The notes beneath the pieces are model-generated. The model did no database searches and was not told the DNA's origin. It worked only from the letters and a program-made list of their open reading frames with translations. A program made the position numbers and the translations under genes. Below, one piece after another: positions 46,401 to 55,369 of a stretch of DNA of 64,000 bases (the stretch's first letter is position 1; each line of letters begins with the position of its first letter). The stretch comes from Colwellia sp. PAMC 21821 (GTDB lineage Bacteria; Pseudomonadota; Gammaproteobacteria; Enterobacterales; Alteromonadaceae): contig NZ_CP014943.1 of the NCBI RefSeq assembly GCF_002077175.1, positions 4,216,001 to 4,280,000 of the forward strand, written 5' to 3'.

Positions 46401-47602
46401 ATACTGGCAGCAGCAATGCTTAATTTGCTCCTTACATTATGGTCTGAGGTAATAACGGTTAGGTTGCCTAGCGATGAAATAAAGGCATAATCGTCAGCAG
46501 GTGGGTATTGTGGCTCTGCTCTGGTTTCTAAAGTCGCTTTATCCTGATTAACTGACCATTTTGTTAAACCAGGGTAATGGCCAATATATAAATCATCATC
46601 TTTCACATAAATGTATTCAGGCTTGAATAATTGATCGGTAGTGGCAAGTTCAATTGTTTTAATGTTTTCAACATCAGAAAAATCATAGGTGATGATTTCA
46701 GATGTTTTCGCGGTACCTCTATCACCCGAAAATGCACCATTGTAAAAACGAGAACCATAAAGTATGCCTTGATATCCTACTTTAATAGTATGTCGGTTAA
46801 TCAGGAATGGGTTACTGGGATCACTTATATCAAGCAACACCATATCACCTGTTGTGCTTGCAATTGCCGTAGGTGATAAAATTAATAAGTCGCCTATCGC
46901 ATGAGCAGATCGTAATACTTGATTGTATAATTTATCTTTGGTTAAGTGTTTAAGTAATCTCGGTTTTTCTAAGTTAGTTGTATCTATAATATACAAACCA
47001 GTAGAACCTGTAGGGGCAAAAGCATATTTCCCGCCTACCCAAACAGGTGAAAAACTAAAGCCGTCATAAACGGTAGATTTTTCAACCCCTGGAAAATAAA
47101 AACGAGATATAACTTTAGGTAACGTTTTAGGGTCGTCATCAAATAAAGGCCCTAAATCTAAAATTATAAAGCCGTTGCGGTTTTTACCTCTATCAGTCAA
47201 ATATAAATAATCTTTATGAAAATATAGTGTATGTACTTCTCCTAAATCACCTAAATAATGTTTGTCTGACTCATTGTTGTGGTAAATATTAGGGTAGTCT
47301 CGTGAGTCGAAAACGGTTTTAGGGTTGGTAGGATCATCAACATTGTAAGCCGCTAAAGCGCCTTCACCAATACCACCACCAAAGTCAAAGCTTAACGGGG
47401 TTATTAAAAGCCCTTTATGATAAGCAACAGCACTGATGGCTTTTTCGGGATCGATCCACGAAAGAATATCCCCTGCTTTAGCGTTTAGGATCGGCTTATT
47501 AAAAGGGGCATGTACTTTATAGTCTTCTGCATATGAATTAAGTGATATAACGTTAAATACACTACAGAGTAAAACAGCGAGAAATAGGGGCATATTCTTC
47601 AT
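43472..47602 (-). CDS. Giant exported fusion: beta-propellers, Ig-like, PKD and di-haem cytochrome c
   Basis: 1376 residues with a signal peptide (ending NSYAED). In order: an LVIVD-type beta-propeller (about 30-400), an SbsA-like Ig domain (about 405-510, from DTTAPKVNYILPKKGE), a PKD domain (about 515-605, YAWNFGNNTPNTEFSGS), a YncE-like propeller (about 610-960), and a cytochrome region with haem motifs CASCH (about 983) and CNTCH (about 1112) plus the di-haem-peroxidase signature APYLHDGSAKTLNDVF. The haem part resembles the MauG / cytochrome c peroxidase group. It may oxidise a sugar or pass electrons at the outer surface. Its place between an esterase and a sulfatase in one transcript ties it to glycan use. 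Activity is not assignable. Confidence 0.75.
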   Translation of the reverse strand: MKNMPLFLAVLLCSVFNVISLNSYAEDYKVHAPFNKPILNAKAGDILSWIDPEKAISAVAYHKGLLITPLSFDFGGGIGEGALAAYNVDDPTNPKTVFDSRDYPNIYHNNESDKHYLGDLGEVHTLYFHKDYLYLTDRGKNRNGFIILDLGPLFDDDPKTLPKVISRFYFPGVEKSTVYDGFSFSPVWVGGKYAFAPTGSTGLYIIDTTNLEKPRLLKHLTKDKLYNQVLRSAHAIGDLLILSPTAIASTTGDMVLLDISDPSNPFLINRHTIKVGYQGILYGSRFYNGAFSGDRGTAKTSEIITYDFSDVENIKTIELATTDQLFKPEYIYVKDDDLYIGHYPGLTKWSVNQDKATLETRAEPQYPPADDYAFISSLGNLTVITSDHNVRSKLSIAAASIPPDTTAPKVNYILPKKGEKNVSLLSKIGISFSDFIDNGSLEFGATYLIEKATKQVVPSSFSHGMGIVHIVPKAPLKTNTSYEVIITSNLKDTVGNAYQGEEIVTYFSTGDQLNEFSSELIVDEPKKVGDNVTFTASVKSMNSTADFSYAWNFGNNTPNTEFSGSASIKTTFDKANNYNVTLIVKNKKTKKTIKNSAIQVIYNPVPNERPLSSSTMVLDEHIAQLYVVNPDNNTLTAISTDSGKVIYEQPTGKNPVALIQIDDQLWVSNKDDDSLSIHNKKTGELFKTLPLGYASTPHGITFNKIKKRVYVALSGAAKVQEIDSRSLKLTRNIKLKGPLRNLAFLPHNNLLIAPQFIASNQQGAFVQWVNTDKWSIEYQQRLSPIMDPDGLSNGRGYLNYLGPIAVNPEQNTFWLPGKKDNLFRGLNRDGNALTFDHTVRSIASAFSLDKKEEIKAYQIDFDNSDFASAATYNKLGNILYIATMGSQTITAIDAYQPNKQSTFNSYGEGTISLIPSKDGSKLFAHNQLSRSISVFNSKANGHLQFENQWKTVNHELLSSDILQGKRIFHNSTQSHLSREGYMSCASCHSDGSHDGRIWDLSNLGEGLRNTIDLRGKSGMKHGLLHWTGNFDEVQDFNDQIVNLNGGTGFLFDAVKPSNMHLFPSKAGINIELDNLAKYVSSLDKYPRSPYKKPNGTYTSEAIEGKKHFINLQCNTCHVGSTYTDSMSGVRHDIGTKSQSSGNRLGEGLDGFDTPSLISLWQSAPYLHDGSAKTLNDVFQAGKGEPAKAHNIFNQLNKVEKNELLAFLQQLDSEDKTNLSAFKQSLDYVYQYSKKKQNVGKGFIPDIDAADAKQLSYSIISSVYSKLFSIDAQTGDIVFHFKEVYLRNISNRVLKTKRSYPLTILAKNTSNEESYKINININILFPNIDLDNVSLNKYKRYNTVLDKGKKLSKKEQEHLNQINKRLYKTESKLIENL

Positions 47603-47626
47603 AAATATATAACTGCTTATTTTTTA

Positions 47627-48727
47627 TTAATTGTTTATTAATTTTTTTGTCAAAAATTGATGAAGTATTTTGTGTTCTTCATCCCCTCTGAAAAAGTCGT
47701 GCTTTGAACCTTCTACGATATAAAATTCACTGGATACTTGGTTATCTGTTAAGCTTTGATGCAAAATTTTGCTTTGATCCAGAGGGACAATGGGATCTTT
47801 ATTTGCGTGCATAATTAAAAAGGGTGGGTCATTGGGCGTTACATAATTAATAGCACTACCTTGGCGATATAGTTGCCCATGTGTTTCAGGTGTACCGCCG
47901 AAGAGTTTAGGCACCGGAAATCTCAATAAATTCGTCCCAATAGGCTGCGAGTTTTTTCGTCGTTCAAACATTTTTAACATGTCACTAGGGCCATACCAAA
48001 TAACTGCAGCTTGAACTTTACTAGAAGCATTAGTTACGCCTAAGCTTCCTTCTAAGCTAGCATCATCACCCGTTGTAGCGGCTAAAGCAGCTAGATGCCC
48101 ACCCGCTGAAGCTCCCCAAATACCTATTCTATTGGGATCAATGCCATAGGTTTTAGCATTGTGTCTTAAAAAGCGTATAGCCGCTTTTACATCGTGCAAT
48201 TGTGCTGGGTAGGTGTCGTGACGACTCAATCTATAATTGATTGACGCTAAAATAAAACCTTGTTCAAGTAACGCTATTTGTTTACCTAAAAGCAGTTTAG
48301 TGCCTCTTTTCCAACCACCGCCGTGAATCCAAATAACTAAGGGCATAGGTTTAGTTTGTAGATTGTCGGGAATATACAAATCGAGTTTTTGTCGCCTATG
48401 TCCGTTTTCAACATAAGCTATGTTCAGGTGTGCTTGTTCATTTTTTATATTTTTACGTTCTTTAATTATTCTATTTTGATAAATAAAGTAGGCTTTAAAT
48501 TCTTTACTCGAAAGTTTGTTATCAAGATTTATATCCACATGTTCGAATATATCCCTATTCTGGGCTTTGAATTCAAACACCTCTAACAGTTTGTTTTTAT
48601 TCGTATCGAGTAGATCAAATGTGTTTATTAATTCGTTCGGCGTATAGTTAATGTGATCAGCCATGGCATGCCATGAATAAGATAAAGCGAATAATAATAA
48701 ATAGTTGATTTTTATTTTTTTAAACAT
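47627..48727 (-). CDS. Exported alpha/beta-hydrolase (BD-FAE-like esterase) with N-terminal EF-hands
   Basis: 366 residues with a signal peptide (ending WHAMADH). Residues 41-52 (DTNKNKLLEVFE) and 65-76 (DINLDNKLSSKE) are two EF-hand calcium loops. The hydrolase follows: oxyanion motif HGGGW (135-139), nucleophile S207 in WGASAGGH, Asp in HANKDPIVP, His in GSKHDFF. It groups with esterases of the BD-FAE / acetylxylan-esterase-like type. It could remove acetyl, feruloyl or similar esters from the polysaccharide in the periplasm. It lies between the halogenase-like gene and the cytochrome fusion with gaps of 24 bases or less, so it is part of that operon. Confidence 0.83.
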   Translation of the reverse strand: MFKKIKINYLLLFALSYSWHAMADHINYTPNELINTFDLLDTNKNKLLEVFEFKAQNRDIFEHVDINLDNKLSSKEFKAYFIYQNRIIKERKNIKNEQAHLNIAYVENGHRRQKLDLYIPDNLQTKPMPLVIWIHGGGWKRGTKLLLGKQIALLEQGFILASINYRLSRHDTYPAQLHDVKAAIRFLRHNAKTYGIDPNRIGIWGASAGGHLAALAATTGDDASLEGSLGVTNASSKVQAAVIWYGPSDMLKMFERRKNSQPIGTNLLRFPVPKLFGGTPETHGQLYRQGSAINYVTPNDPPFLIMHANKDPIVPLDQSKILHQSLTDNQVSSEFYIVEGSKHDFFRGDEEHKILHQFLTKKLINN

Positions 48728-48750
48728 GAAATGGCCTGCTTTATTAGCGA

Positions 48751-50247
48751 TTAGAATTTTATTTTTTTAATATAAGCCATGTGTTCAAGGGCTTTAGCCG
48801 CACTTTGATCGAGTGCTATTTGTGAACTTACTAGCGCTTGTTGAATTTTTGAATAATCAGACGCATCGATAAGCGGGTCATATTCGTTAGGGCGTACACC
48901 CATTCCTTCCAATACAGAATACCAACTATCTGTGGCAAACAAATCATCAGTATCATGAAATAATTGACCTTGCGAACGAAATAAGTCGAGTTTTGTTTCG
49001 AGGGAATCAGGTATTGCTAAGTTTTGCCACATTTGCCAAAAAGGGGAATCAGTACGCTTGGTTTCACTGTAATGCAATACAATGAAGTCGCGAATACATT
49101 CATATTCATGATCCATTTTACGATTAAATTCATCTATCGGTGCTTGATGCAATTTTTTACTGGGTATTGTTTGCACAAAGTTAAGCATGGCTTTCATTAT
49201 CAAGTAAATGCTGGTGGACTCTAATGGCTCTAAAAAACCTGATGACAAGCCAACAGCTAGACAGTTTTTATGCCACATTTTGTGTCGTTTACCCGTTGTA
49301 AATGAAATAATTCTGGGCTCTGTTATAAAATCACCAACATTTTTTGCAAGTAGATCTTGAGCTTGTTGATCACTGCAATATTGGTCGCAATATACATAGC
49401 CATTACCTGTGCGATTTTGTAATGGTATCTGCCATCTCCATCCGTGTTCATGTGCAAATGAAGAGGTAAAAGAGGGCAGAGGGCGCATCACTTTAGATTG
49501 TGCAGCCACTGCTTTATTTACTGGTAAATAATGTTGCCAATTTTCGTAGCCAATTCTTAAGGCTTTGCCTAATAAAAGCGATTGTTGGCCACTGCAGTCG
49601 ATAAAAAAGTCGCCGTCGACTAGCGCTCCATTTTCTAGCGTTAATTGGCTGATATTACCCTGTGTATCTAACACAACATTTTGGACATGGCCCTTGATAT
49701 GCTCAACGCTGTTATTTTGACAGTATTGAGATAAAAACTCAGCCACTAAGGTTGCATCAAAATGTAATGCATACGTGGATGCTGATAAATTAGTGGGATT
49801 TTGTGGATCAGGTATGAAAAATCGGTTTTGTTTGGCTAATGCAATAGCAGGAGAAAAATCAGTAAATTCAGACGTCCCCCCATTTAACTTGTTTTTCAGC
49901 CAATGTTGATAAAAGGGTTTACCCTCTATTTTATTGCCAACATGACCAAATGGATGCCAGTAATGACTGCCTAATTTATGCCAATCACAAAACTTAATAC
50001 CGAGTTTAAATGTTGCATTGGTTTTTAATATAAATTCAGCTAGAGGAATTTTTAAGTATTCGAGCATATCTACTATAGAAGGAATGGTAGCTTCGCCAAC
50101 ACCAATAGTTGGTACATGAGGTGACTCTATTAAACGGATTTTGCAAGGCAGATTCAATAAGGCTCTGGATAAAATAGCCGCTGATATCCAACCAGCGGTT
50201 CCTCCTCCGACAATCACAAAGGTTTTTATTTGCTGTTCGTTAGACAT
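48751..50247 (-). CDS. Second tryptophan-halogenase-like flavoprotein
   Basis: About 498 residues. It has the FAD loop GGGTAGW, a conserved lysine in ATFKLGIKF (near residue 81-83), the halogenase motif W-R-W-Q-I-P and the LEPLESTSIYL segment, so the catalytic features of the family are kept. Two ATGs lie close together; the AGAGG ribosome site abuts the first, so the second (50247) is preferred. It follows the TBDR at 50337 by about 90 bases, just as the other copy sits beside the TBDR at 6050, but SapC and the cupin are absent here. The substrate is unknown. Confidence 0.84.
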   Translation of the reverse strand: MSNEQQIKTFVIVGGGTAGWISAAILSRALLNLPCKIRLIESPHVPTIGVGEATIPSIVDMLEYLKIPLAEFILKTNATFKLGIKFCDWHKLGSHYWHPFGHVGNKIEGKPFYQHWLKNKLNGGTSEFTDFSPAIALAKQNRFFIPDPQNPTNLSASTYALHFDATLVAEFLSQYCQNNSVEHIKGHVQNVVLDTQGNISQLTLENGALVDGDFFIDCSGQQSLLLGKALRIGYENWQHYLPVNKAVAAQSKVMRPLPSFTSSFAHEHGWRWQIPLQNRTGNGYVYCDQYCSDQQAQDLLAKNVGDFITEPRIISFTTGKRHKMWHKNCLAVGLSSGFLEPLESTSIYLIMKAMLNFVQTIPSKKLHQAPIDEFNRKMDHEYECIRDFIVLHYSETKRTDSPFWQMWQNLAIPDSLETKLDLFRSQGQLFHDTDDLFATDSWYSVLEGMGVRPNEYDPLIDASDYSKIQQALVSSQIALDQSAAKALEHMAYIKKIKF

Positions 50248-50336
50248 TACCATCCTCTTATACTTTTCAAAAAAACAAGCTCTATACTAACACCTAGAGC
50301 TTGTTTGATTATTTAACATTATTTCAATTTTAAAAC

Positions 50337-53192
50337 CTAAAACTTTGCAGAGACACCAATTTGGTATCGACGACCAGAATAAGCTAAATTAACCACACGC
50401 TCTCTTACATCAGCATAACGTAAGTTACTTTCATCGGTTAAGTTAATCACTTCAGCATTTATAGTGAAGTTTTCATTGATGTCATATGATGTACTAAAGT
50501 CAAATTGACCATAGTCTTCAACATGTTGAGGAATGCCATTACTGCCTAAAATAGGACCTTGACGAAATTCTAAGAAACTTTCACGCCAGTTGTAAGCAAT
50601 ACGTGCTTGAAAGGCATCTTTATCGTAAAAGGCGATAATATTATAAGCATTTTCAGACAAGCCTTCTAAGCCATTACCTGGTGCGACGACACCGTCTTGC
50701 GTAAATGTATCAGCATTGTCATCGCTACTGTCAGTGAAGGTATAGTTTGCTTGAATACCGAAACCACTAAGGAAGCCAGGTAAGTAATCAAAGTAATGCA
50801 AACCTGCAATTTCAATTCCGTTTACCGTACCACCGTCACGATTATTTTTTTCAGTAATTGTTTCTACTAGCGGTACTTGTATAACATTATCGTTAGCATC
50901 GAGCTTATCAATGATAAATTGATCATTTCTTTGAACAGTATTAGTAGAGATGTATGTTGCAATATCTTTACGGAAGAACGCGAGACTATATGCGTCACCA
51001 TTTTCTGCGTAGTACTCTAGCGACAGGTCAAACTGAGTTGCTTCATACGGTTCAAGCGTTGGGTTACCACCCGTTTGGAATGCATCAGTTGCGCGTTCGT
51101 AGTTATATGAACGGTTTACACCGATATCTTCTATAGCTGGGCGTGTCATAACTTTAGCTGCCCCTGCTTTGAGGAAATAACCATTGTTAAAATCAAGGCT
51201 GACATTAGCGCTAGGCAAGAAATTTGAATAGTCATTTTCTTTGGTTAAAAACGCAGGTTCAGTATAGGTTGCATCAATTAAACCTCCTTCAGAGCCACCT
51301 AAAACTGAAACTACTTCCAACAGTTCAATAGCATTACCAACTGAAGAGACTTTAGTTTTTACTTGTCGGAAGCCAACATTGCCACTCCAGTTAAATAATG
51401 AATGCTCACCTTCCATATTTAGTTGCACATATAGTGCCGCAATATCTTCGGTGTTTGAAACAGTTTCATTTGGTCGAACTGACGTTTCATTCCAATTAGA
51501 CTCTTTACGAATTTGGCCAATAGCATCTGTAAAAGCATTTAAATCGTTAATTAAGACAAAGTCACGAGGAAAGTTACCTGCTACATCGCTTAAAAAACCA
51601 TTGTTACTGTTTATAGCAAATATACTGTCATCTAAGTCGGCACTTGAGTTACAAGTACGTACTTGCTCAGCTTCAGGCAAGGCAAGGTTCACACAACTGT
51701 CTGCAATACGATATGCCGTTTGTGACTTTTTACGCTCGCTGATTGCTATACCTGCATCAATAGAAGTAAAAATACCCTTATCTAACTGGTAATTAACATC
51801 AAATTTAATTGACTTGATTTCATCTTCTCTTTCCATTTGTGCAACGTCATTCCAATGCGCTCGAACTGCTGCGGGATCAGACCAGTCTAGGGTTGATTCC
51901 ACATTAATTACATCACCTCCACGACTGTCGTAACGAATATAATCTTCATCTAAAATAAGACCAAATTCTTGATTAGCTTGGTAGCCTGGATCGCCCGGAA
52001 GTACACTTTGGTCTACACTTGCGTTAACGATATGTGGAATATAGGCACCGCGATTCTCTGTTGCTTCAGCTTTCGAGTAAGATAAATCGAGCTCAAATGT
52101 CCACTCGTCATGGAAAAGCTTACTATTAAAGCCTGTTGCTATTTGTTCAGATTCTTGACCTTCAACTTGAAAGCGGCCATCAATAGGACTTGCTGCTTTT
52201 GTTGCTGCTAAGGCTGTACCGTACTGAGATACAATAACATCAGTGAAACCATCACGTTGAGTAGGTACTTGGATCCCATTACCAAACGCTTCACGATCTA
52301 GCTTTGAATACAAAACGTCAAATGTATGAGTGAGATCATCGTTTTGAGCCCACTGTATGGTTGAGTTAGCACTCGTGCGTTTTCTAGACTCGGTATCCAT
52401 TGAGTACCATGCGCGACCTGGAAACCAAATACTGCCACTAGTAACGGCATTGCCTGCTTCATCAGTAATAGGACCTGGAGCAAAAACGGTGTCGGCGGCA
52501 TCAAAAAAAGCCCAACGGTTAGCGCCTGCGCTGTCTATACGGTTGGTAACATCTAATTGAGAAAGACCAAATAACACACCAACAGTATCATCTACAAAAG
52601 TATTACTCACAATTGCTGATATTTTAGGATCAACTTCTTCAGCTAGGTCATTATATTTTGCGTTAATAGACCCCGCGGCTTGAAAGCCAGCTTTATCTAA
52701 AGGTCGAGCTGTTCTGATATTTACATAGGCACCTAAACTACCTTCAGCAATATTCGCTCTCGACGCTTTAACTACATCAGCACCCGAAATGAGTTCAGAA
52801 GGTAAAGATTGGAAGTCAAACTCCCGGCCTCTGTCAGTTGTCGCAACAACACGATTATTAAGGTGAACTGAGTTAAATTTAGGGCCAAATCCACGTACGG
52901 TAACTTTTGCACCTTCACCGTTGGTACGAGAAATCATTACACCTGTGATGCGTTGTAATGATTCTGCAACGTTTTGATCGGGAAATTTACCGATATCTTC
53001 AGCAACAATACTATCTTGTATAGATGACGCGTTTTTCTTTAAATCCATTGATTCAATCAAACTGCTACGGATACCAGAAACTTCAATCACTTCAATTGAT
53101 TTATTTTCCTGAGCAAAACCATACTGAGTAAATAGCGCGCTGGATATTGCTAACGCAAGAGGTAATACCTTAGTATTAATTGATTTTTTCAT
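50337..53192 (-). CDS. TonB-dependent receptor, 951 residues
   Basis: A signal peptide (ending YGFAQEN) is followed by TonB-box-like IEVIEVSGIRSSL, then a plug with DIGKFPDQNVAESLQRITGVMI and GEGAKVTVRGFGPKFNSV. The beta-barrel ends RYQIGVSAKF. It is related to the receptor at 6050 in the plug region. It heads the minus-strand module with the halogenase-like protein, esterase, cytochrome fusion and sulfatase, and should import another galactan-derived oligosaccharide. A 15-bp hairpin lies in its leader (53276-53312). Closely spaced downstream genes suggest a single long transcript ending near 41.9 kb. Confidence 0.93.
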   Translation of the reverse strand: MKKSINTKVLPLALAISSALFTQYGFAQENKSIEVIEVSGIRSSLIESMDLKKNASSIQDSIVAEDIGKFPDQNVAESLQRITGVMISRTNGEGAKVTVRGFGPKFNSVHLNNRVVATTDRGREFDFQSLPSELISGADVVKASRANIAEGSLGAYVNIRTARPLDKAGFQAAGSINAKYNDLAEEVDPKISAIVSNTFVDDTVGVLFGLSQLDVTNRIDSAGANRWAFFDAADTVFAPGPITDEAGNAVTSGSIWFPGRAWYSMDTESRKRTSANSTIQWAQNDDLTHTFDVLYSKLDREAFGNGIQVPTQRDGFTDVIVSQYGTALAATKAASPIDGRFQVEGQESEQIATGFNSKLFHDEWTFELDLSYSKAEATENRGAYIPHIVNASVDQSVLPGDPGYQANQEFGLILDEDYIRYDSRGGDVINVESTLDWSDPAAVRAHWNDVAQMEREDEIKSIKFDVNYQLDKGIFTSIDAGIAISERKKSQTAYRIADSCVNLALPEAEQVRTCNSSADLDDSIFAINSNNGFLSDVAGNFPRDFVLINDLNAFTDAIGQIRKESNWNETSVRPNETVSNTEDIAALYVQLNMEGEHSLFNWSGNVGFRQVKTKVSSVGNAIELLEVVSVLGGSEGGLIDATYTEPAFLTKENDYSNFLPSANVSLDFNNGYFLKAGAAKVMTRPAIEDIGVNRSYNYERATDAFQTGGNPTLEPYEATQFDLSLEYYAENGDAYSLAFFRKDIATYISTNTVQRNDQFIIDKLDANDNVIQVPLVETITEKNNRDGGTVNGIEIAGLHYFDYLPGFLSGFGIQANYTFTDSSDDNADTFTQDGVVAPGNGLEGLSENAYNIIAFYDKDAFQARIAYNWRESFLEFRQGPILGSNGIPQHVEDYGQFDFSTSYDINENFTINAEVINLTDESNLRYADVRERVVNLAYSGRRYQIGVSAKF

Positions 53193-53275
53193 TATTTCCT
53201 TCCCTTAGTAAGTCCATGTAAATATTTTTTTAACAGTATTTACACTGCTAAATATTATATTTTTATTATGTATTA

Positions 53276-53312
53276 CTAACTTTTAATAGGTATCACCCCT
53301 ATTGAAAGTTAG
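53276..53312 (-). promoter_or_regulatory. 15-bp hairpin in the TBDR leader
   Basis: CTAACTTTTAATAGG pairs with CCTATTGAAAGTTAG, one T-G pair, around a seven-base loop (TATCACC). It is 84-120 bases upstream of the TBDR start on the minus strand. It may be an attenuator or RNA-stability element, or the terminator of a short leader RNA. Confidence 0.45.
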
Positions 53313-53996
53313 CAACCTATTAGAGGTTATGCGCAACCATTTTGCAATGATTTTGTTGTATTATAATATTTTATTTATCAATTCATTTAAGTGTAATTTT
53401 AATGTATCTAGTTAAATTACTATTGTATCAATAACTTGTAGTGTTTTCGATGGTGGGTCTGTGGTTTTGTTGCTCTCTTTTATTGGGTTTTGCGCTATCC
53501 TTAGTCGGAGGTTTCAATGGGTGACTCTGTCCCAGAGTAAACTTATCACTCATAAGTTTCGACCAATCTCTGCTGTTTATCATGCATTACGTTTTTTTGT
53601 TTAAAACACGCAAGGTTGATCTGTTTTAATGGCATGTAACACTTCAAAATAGAAATGTATTTTAATTAATGGAGGTGTGGACTTAGCACACTCTACTAGA
53701 AACCAATTGAGTTTAAAGCGACCACTATAAATATGTCTTATTATTCTGCTTTACCAGAACATTCTATATCTTAGTTTGATATAGAACAGACAATAAATTT
53801 ATCAACAGGTATGTATTAATATCTAAATTTCAGGTTGAATTTTAGTTGTGAACTAGATGCATAGTCACCTTTGTTTCTAATCAAGAGTTACCATTTATAA
53901 AAAGATGCACCTTGTACATCGTTCGCTCAGGTATCTGTAAACTCGCATTTTATCAACGTAAAATCAGAAAAAAGGTACGATACACTACGTGAAAAG

Positions 53997-54010
53997 GTGT
54001 TGCGTTACAC
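53997..54010. promoter_or_regulatory. Candidate LacI-type operator upstream of galT
   Basis: GTGTTGCGTTACAC matches the site before GH110 (GTGTTGCGTTAAAC on the other strand) in 13 of 14 bases; both have a central CG. A looser copy, GTGTTGCGCGTTCC, lies at 54257-54270, 53 bases before the galT start. Confidence 0.5.
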
Positions 54011-54322
54011 GTTAGAGTTTTAAAGTTCTGGATTACAGCTTTATTGCCTATGTTTAAACGTAATATATAAGTTATATCGCTTGCCTCTAAATTTTAATTT
54101 ACATGGTTAACTTTGTTTAATTGACATTTAAATCAACGGTATAACTTTTATTTTTGTGTTTTCCTTTAACCTTATGGATATTTAGTTACTATTTATTCAT
54201 CACTTTTTATAGCTAATTGTTGCTTTTAATATTAAATCGAGTATCTTTACCTGTAGGTGTTGCGCGTTCCCGTCTTGCAATAAAACACGAAAAACATAAA
54301 CAGATTAAATGGGATTAATAGA

Positions 54323-55369
54323 ATGAAGAATGAAGATTTTGATCCAACAGAACACCCTCATAGAAGATACAACCCCTTAATAAATGAATGGGTACTCGTA
54401 TCTCCACACAGGGCTAAACGGCCATGGCAGGGTCAAGTTGAAACATTGGATGAAGATGAAAAGCCGACTTATGATGAAAGTTGTTTTTTATGTGCTGGTA
54501 ATACGCGCATTAATGGCGAAGTTAATGATCATTATGAAAAGACCTTTGTATTCACTAATGATTTTGCTGCATTAAAACAAGACACGCCAACAGTTGTTAA
54601 CAATGACCCTTTATTTAAGATGGCGACAGAGCAGGGTGAAAGCCGTGTAATTTGTTTCTCTCCTGATCACAGTAAAACTTTACCACAACTTAGCGTTGGT
54701 GAAATTAAAGCCGTTGTTGATACGTGGCAAGTACAATGTCATGAACTTGGGCAAACCTATCAGTGGGTACAAGTTTTTGAAAACAAAGGTAGTGTAATGG
54801 GGTGTTCAAATCCTCATCCACATGGACAAATTTGGTCACAACAGCAATTACCTACCTTGGTTGAAAAAAAGCAAAACGCTCAACTGGCTTATCTGCAGCT
54901 TCATGGCGGTAATTTATTACAAGATTATGTTAAAAAAGAAATCGACAACGAAGAGCGCATTGTTGTCAGTAATGACGATTGGTTAGTGGTTGTGCCTTAT
55001 TGGGCAGCATGGCCATTTGAAACCCTACTGTTACCAAAATTTAATGTTGCCAGAATGACTGAGTTAACGGATGCTCAAAAAGTGTCGCTGGCGGATATTC
55101 TTAAACAAATAACCATTAAATATGACAATTTATTTAATTGCTCTTTCCCATATTCAATGGGCTGGCATGGTGCACCTTACGATGGTGAAACACATGAAGA
55201 ATGGACCTTACATGCGAGCTTTTTCCCACCATTACTGCGTTCATCTACCGTCCGTAAATTTATGGTAGGTTACGAAATGATGGCTGAAGCACAACGTGAT
55301 TTAACCGCAGAACAAGCCGCCGAAAGATTAAAAGGCTTATCCAATGTTCATTACAAGGACAGCATATAA
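54323..55369 (+). CDS. galT: Galactose-1-phosphate uridylyltransferase
   Basis: 348 residues, the normal length. The active-site motif N-P-H-P-H-G-Q is present at about residues 163-169, the second His being the one that is uridylylated. The zinc/iron-binding Cys pattern ([10 protein letters not shown]) and the C-terminal W-H-G-A-P are also present. It transfers UMP from UDP-glucose to galactose-1-phosphate in the cytoplasm. It is the first gene of a full Leloir operon, overlapping galK by one base (TAATG at 55367-55371). A probable LacI-family site lies 53 bases upstream. Identification is secure. Confidence 0.96.
   Translation: MKNEDFDPTEHPHRRYNPLINEWVLVSPHRAKRPWQGQVETLDEDEKPTYDESCFLCAGNTRINGEVNDHYEKTFVFTNDFAALKQDTPTVVNNDPLFKMATEQGESRVICFSPDHSKTLPQLSVGEIKAVVDTWQVQCHELGQTYQWVQVFENKGSVMGCSNPHPHGQIWSQQQLPTLVEKKQNAQLAYLQLHGGNLLQDYVKKEIDNEERIVVSNDDWLVVVPYWAAWPFETLLLPKFNVARMTELTDAQKVSLADILKQITIKYDNLFNCSFPYSMGWHGAPYDGETHEEWTLHASFFPPLLRSSTVRKFMVGYEMMAEAQRDLTAEQAAERLKGLSNVHYKDSI

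Larger units (their letters stand above)
53193..54322. other. 1.13-kb intergenic region between divergent TBDR and galT operons
   Basis: No coding sequence is visible in any frame. It holds an inverted repeat (TGTAAATA 53217-53224 / TATTTACA 53237-53244), the leader hairpin at 53276-53312 and two LacI-like sites before galT (53997-54010, 54257-54270). The rest is AT-rich and unexplained; its length is unusual for this otherwise compact window. Confidence 0.6.

Noticed and set aside
11106..50247. Halogenase-like genes as part of a natural-product cluster
   Set aside because: No NRPS, PKS, terpene or other biosynthetic genes are present; both sit beside TBDRs, a known arrangement in marine Proteobacteria.
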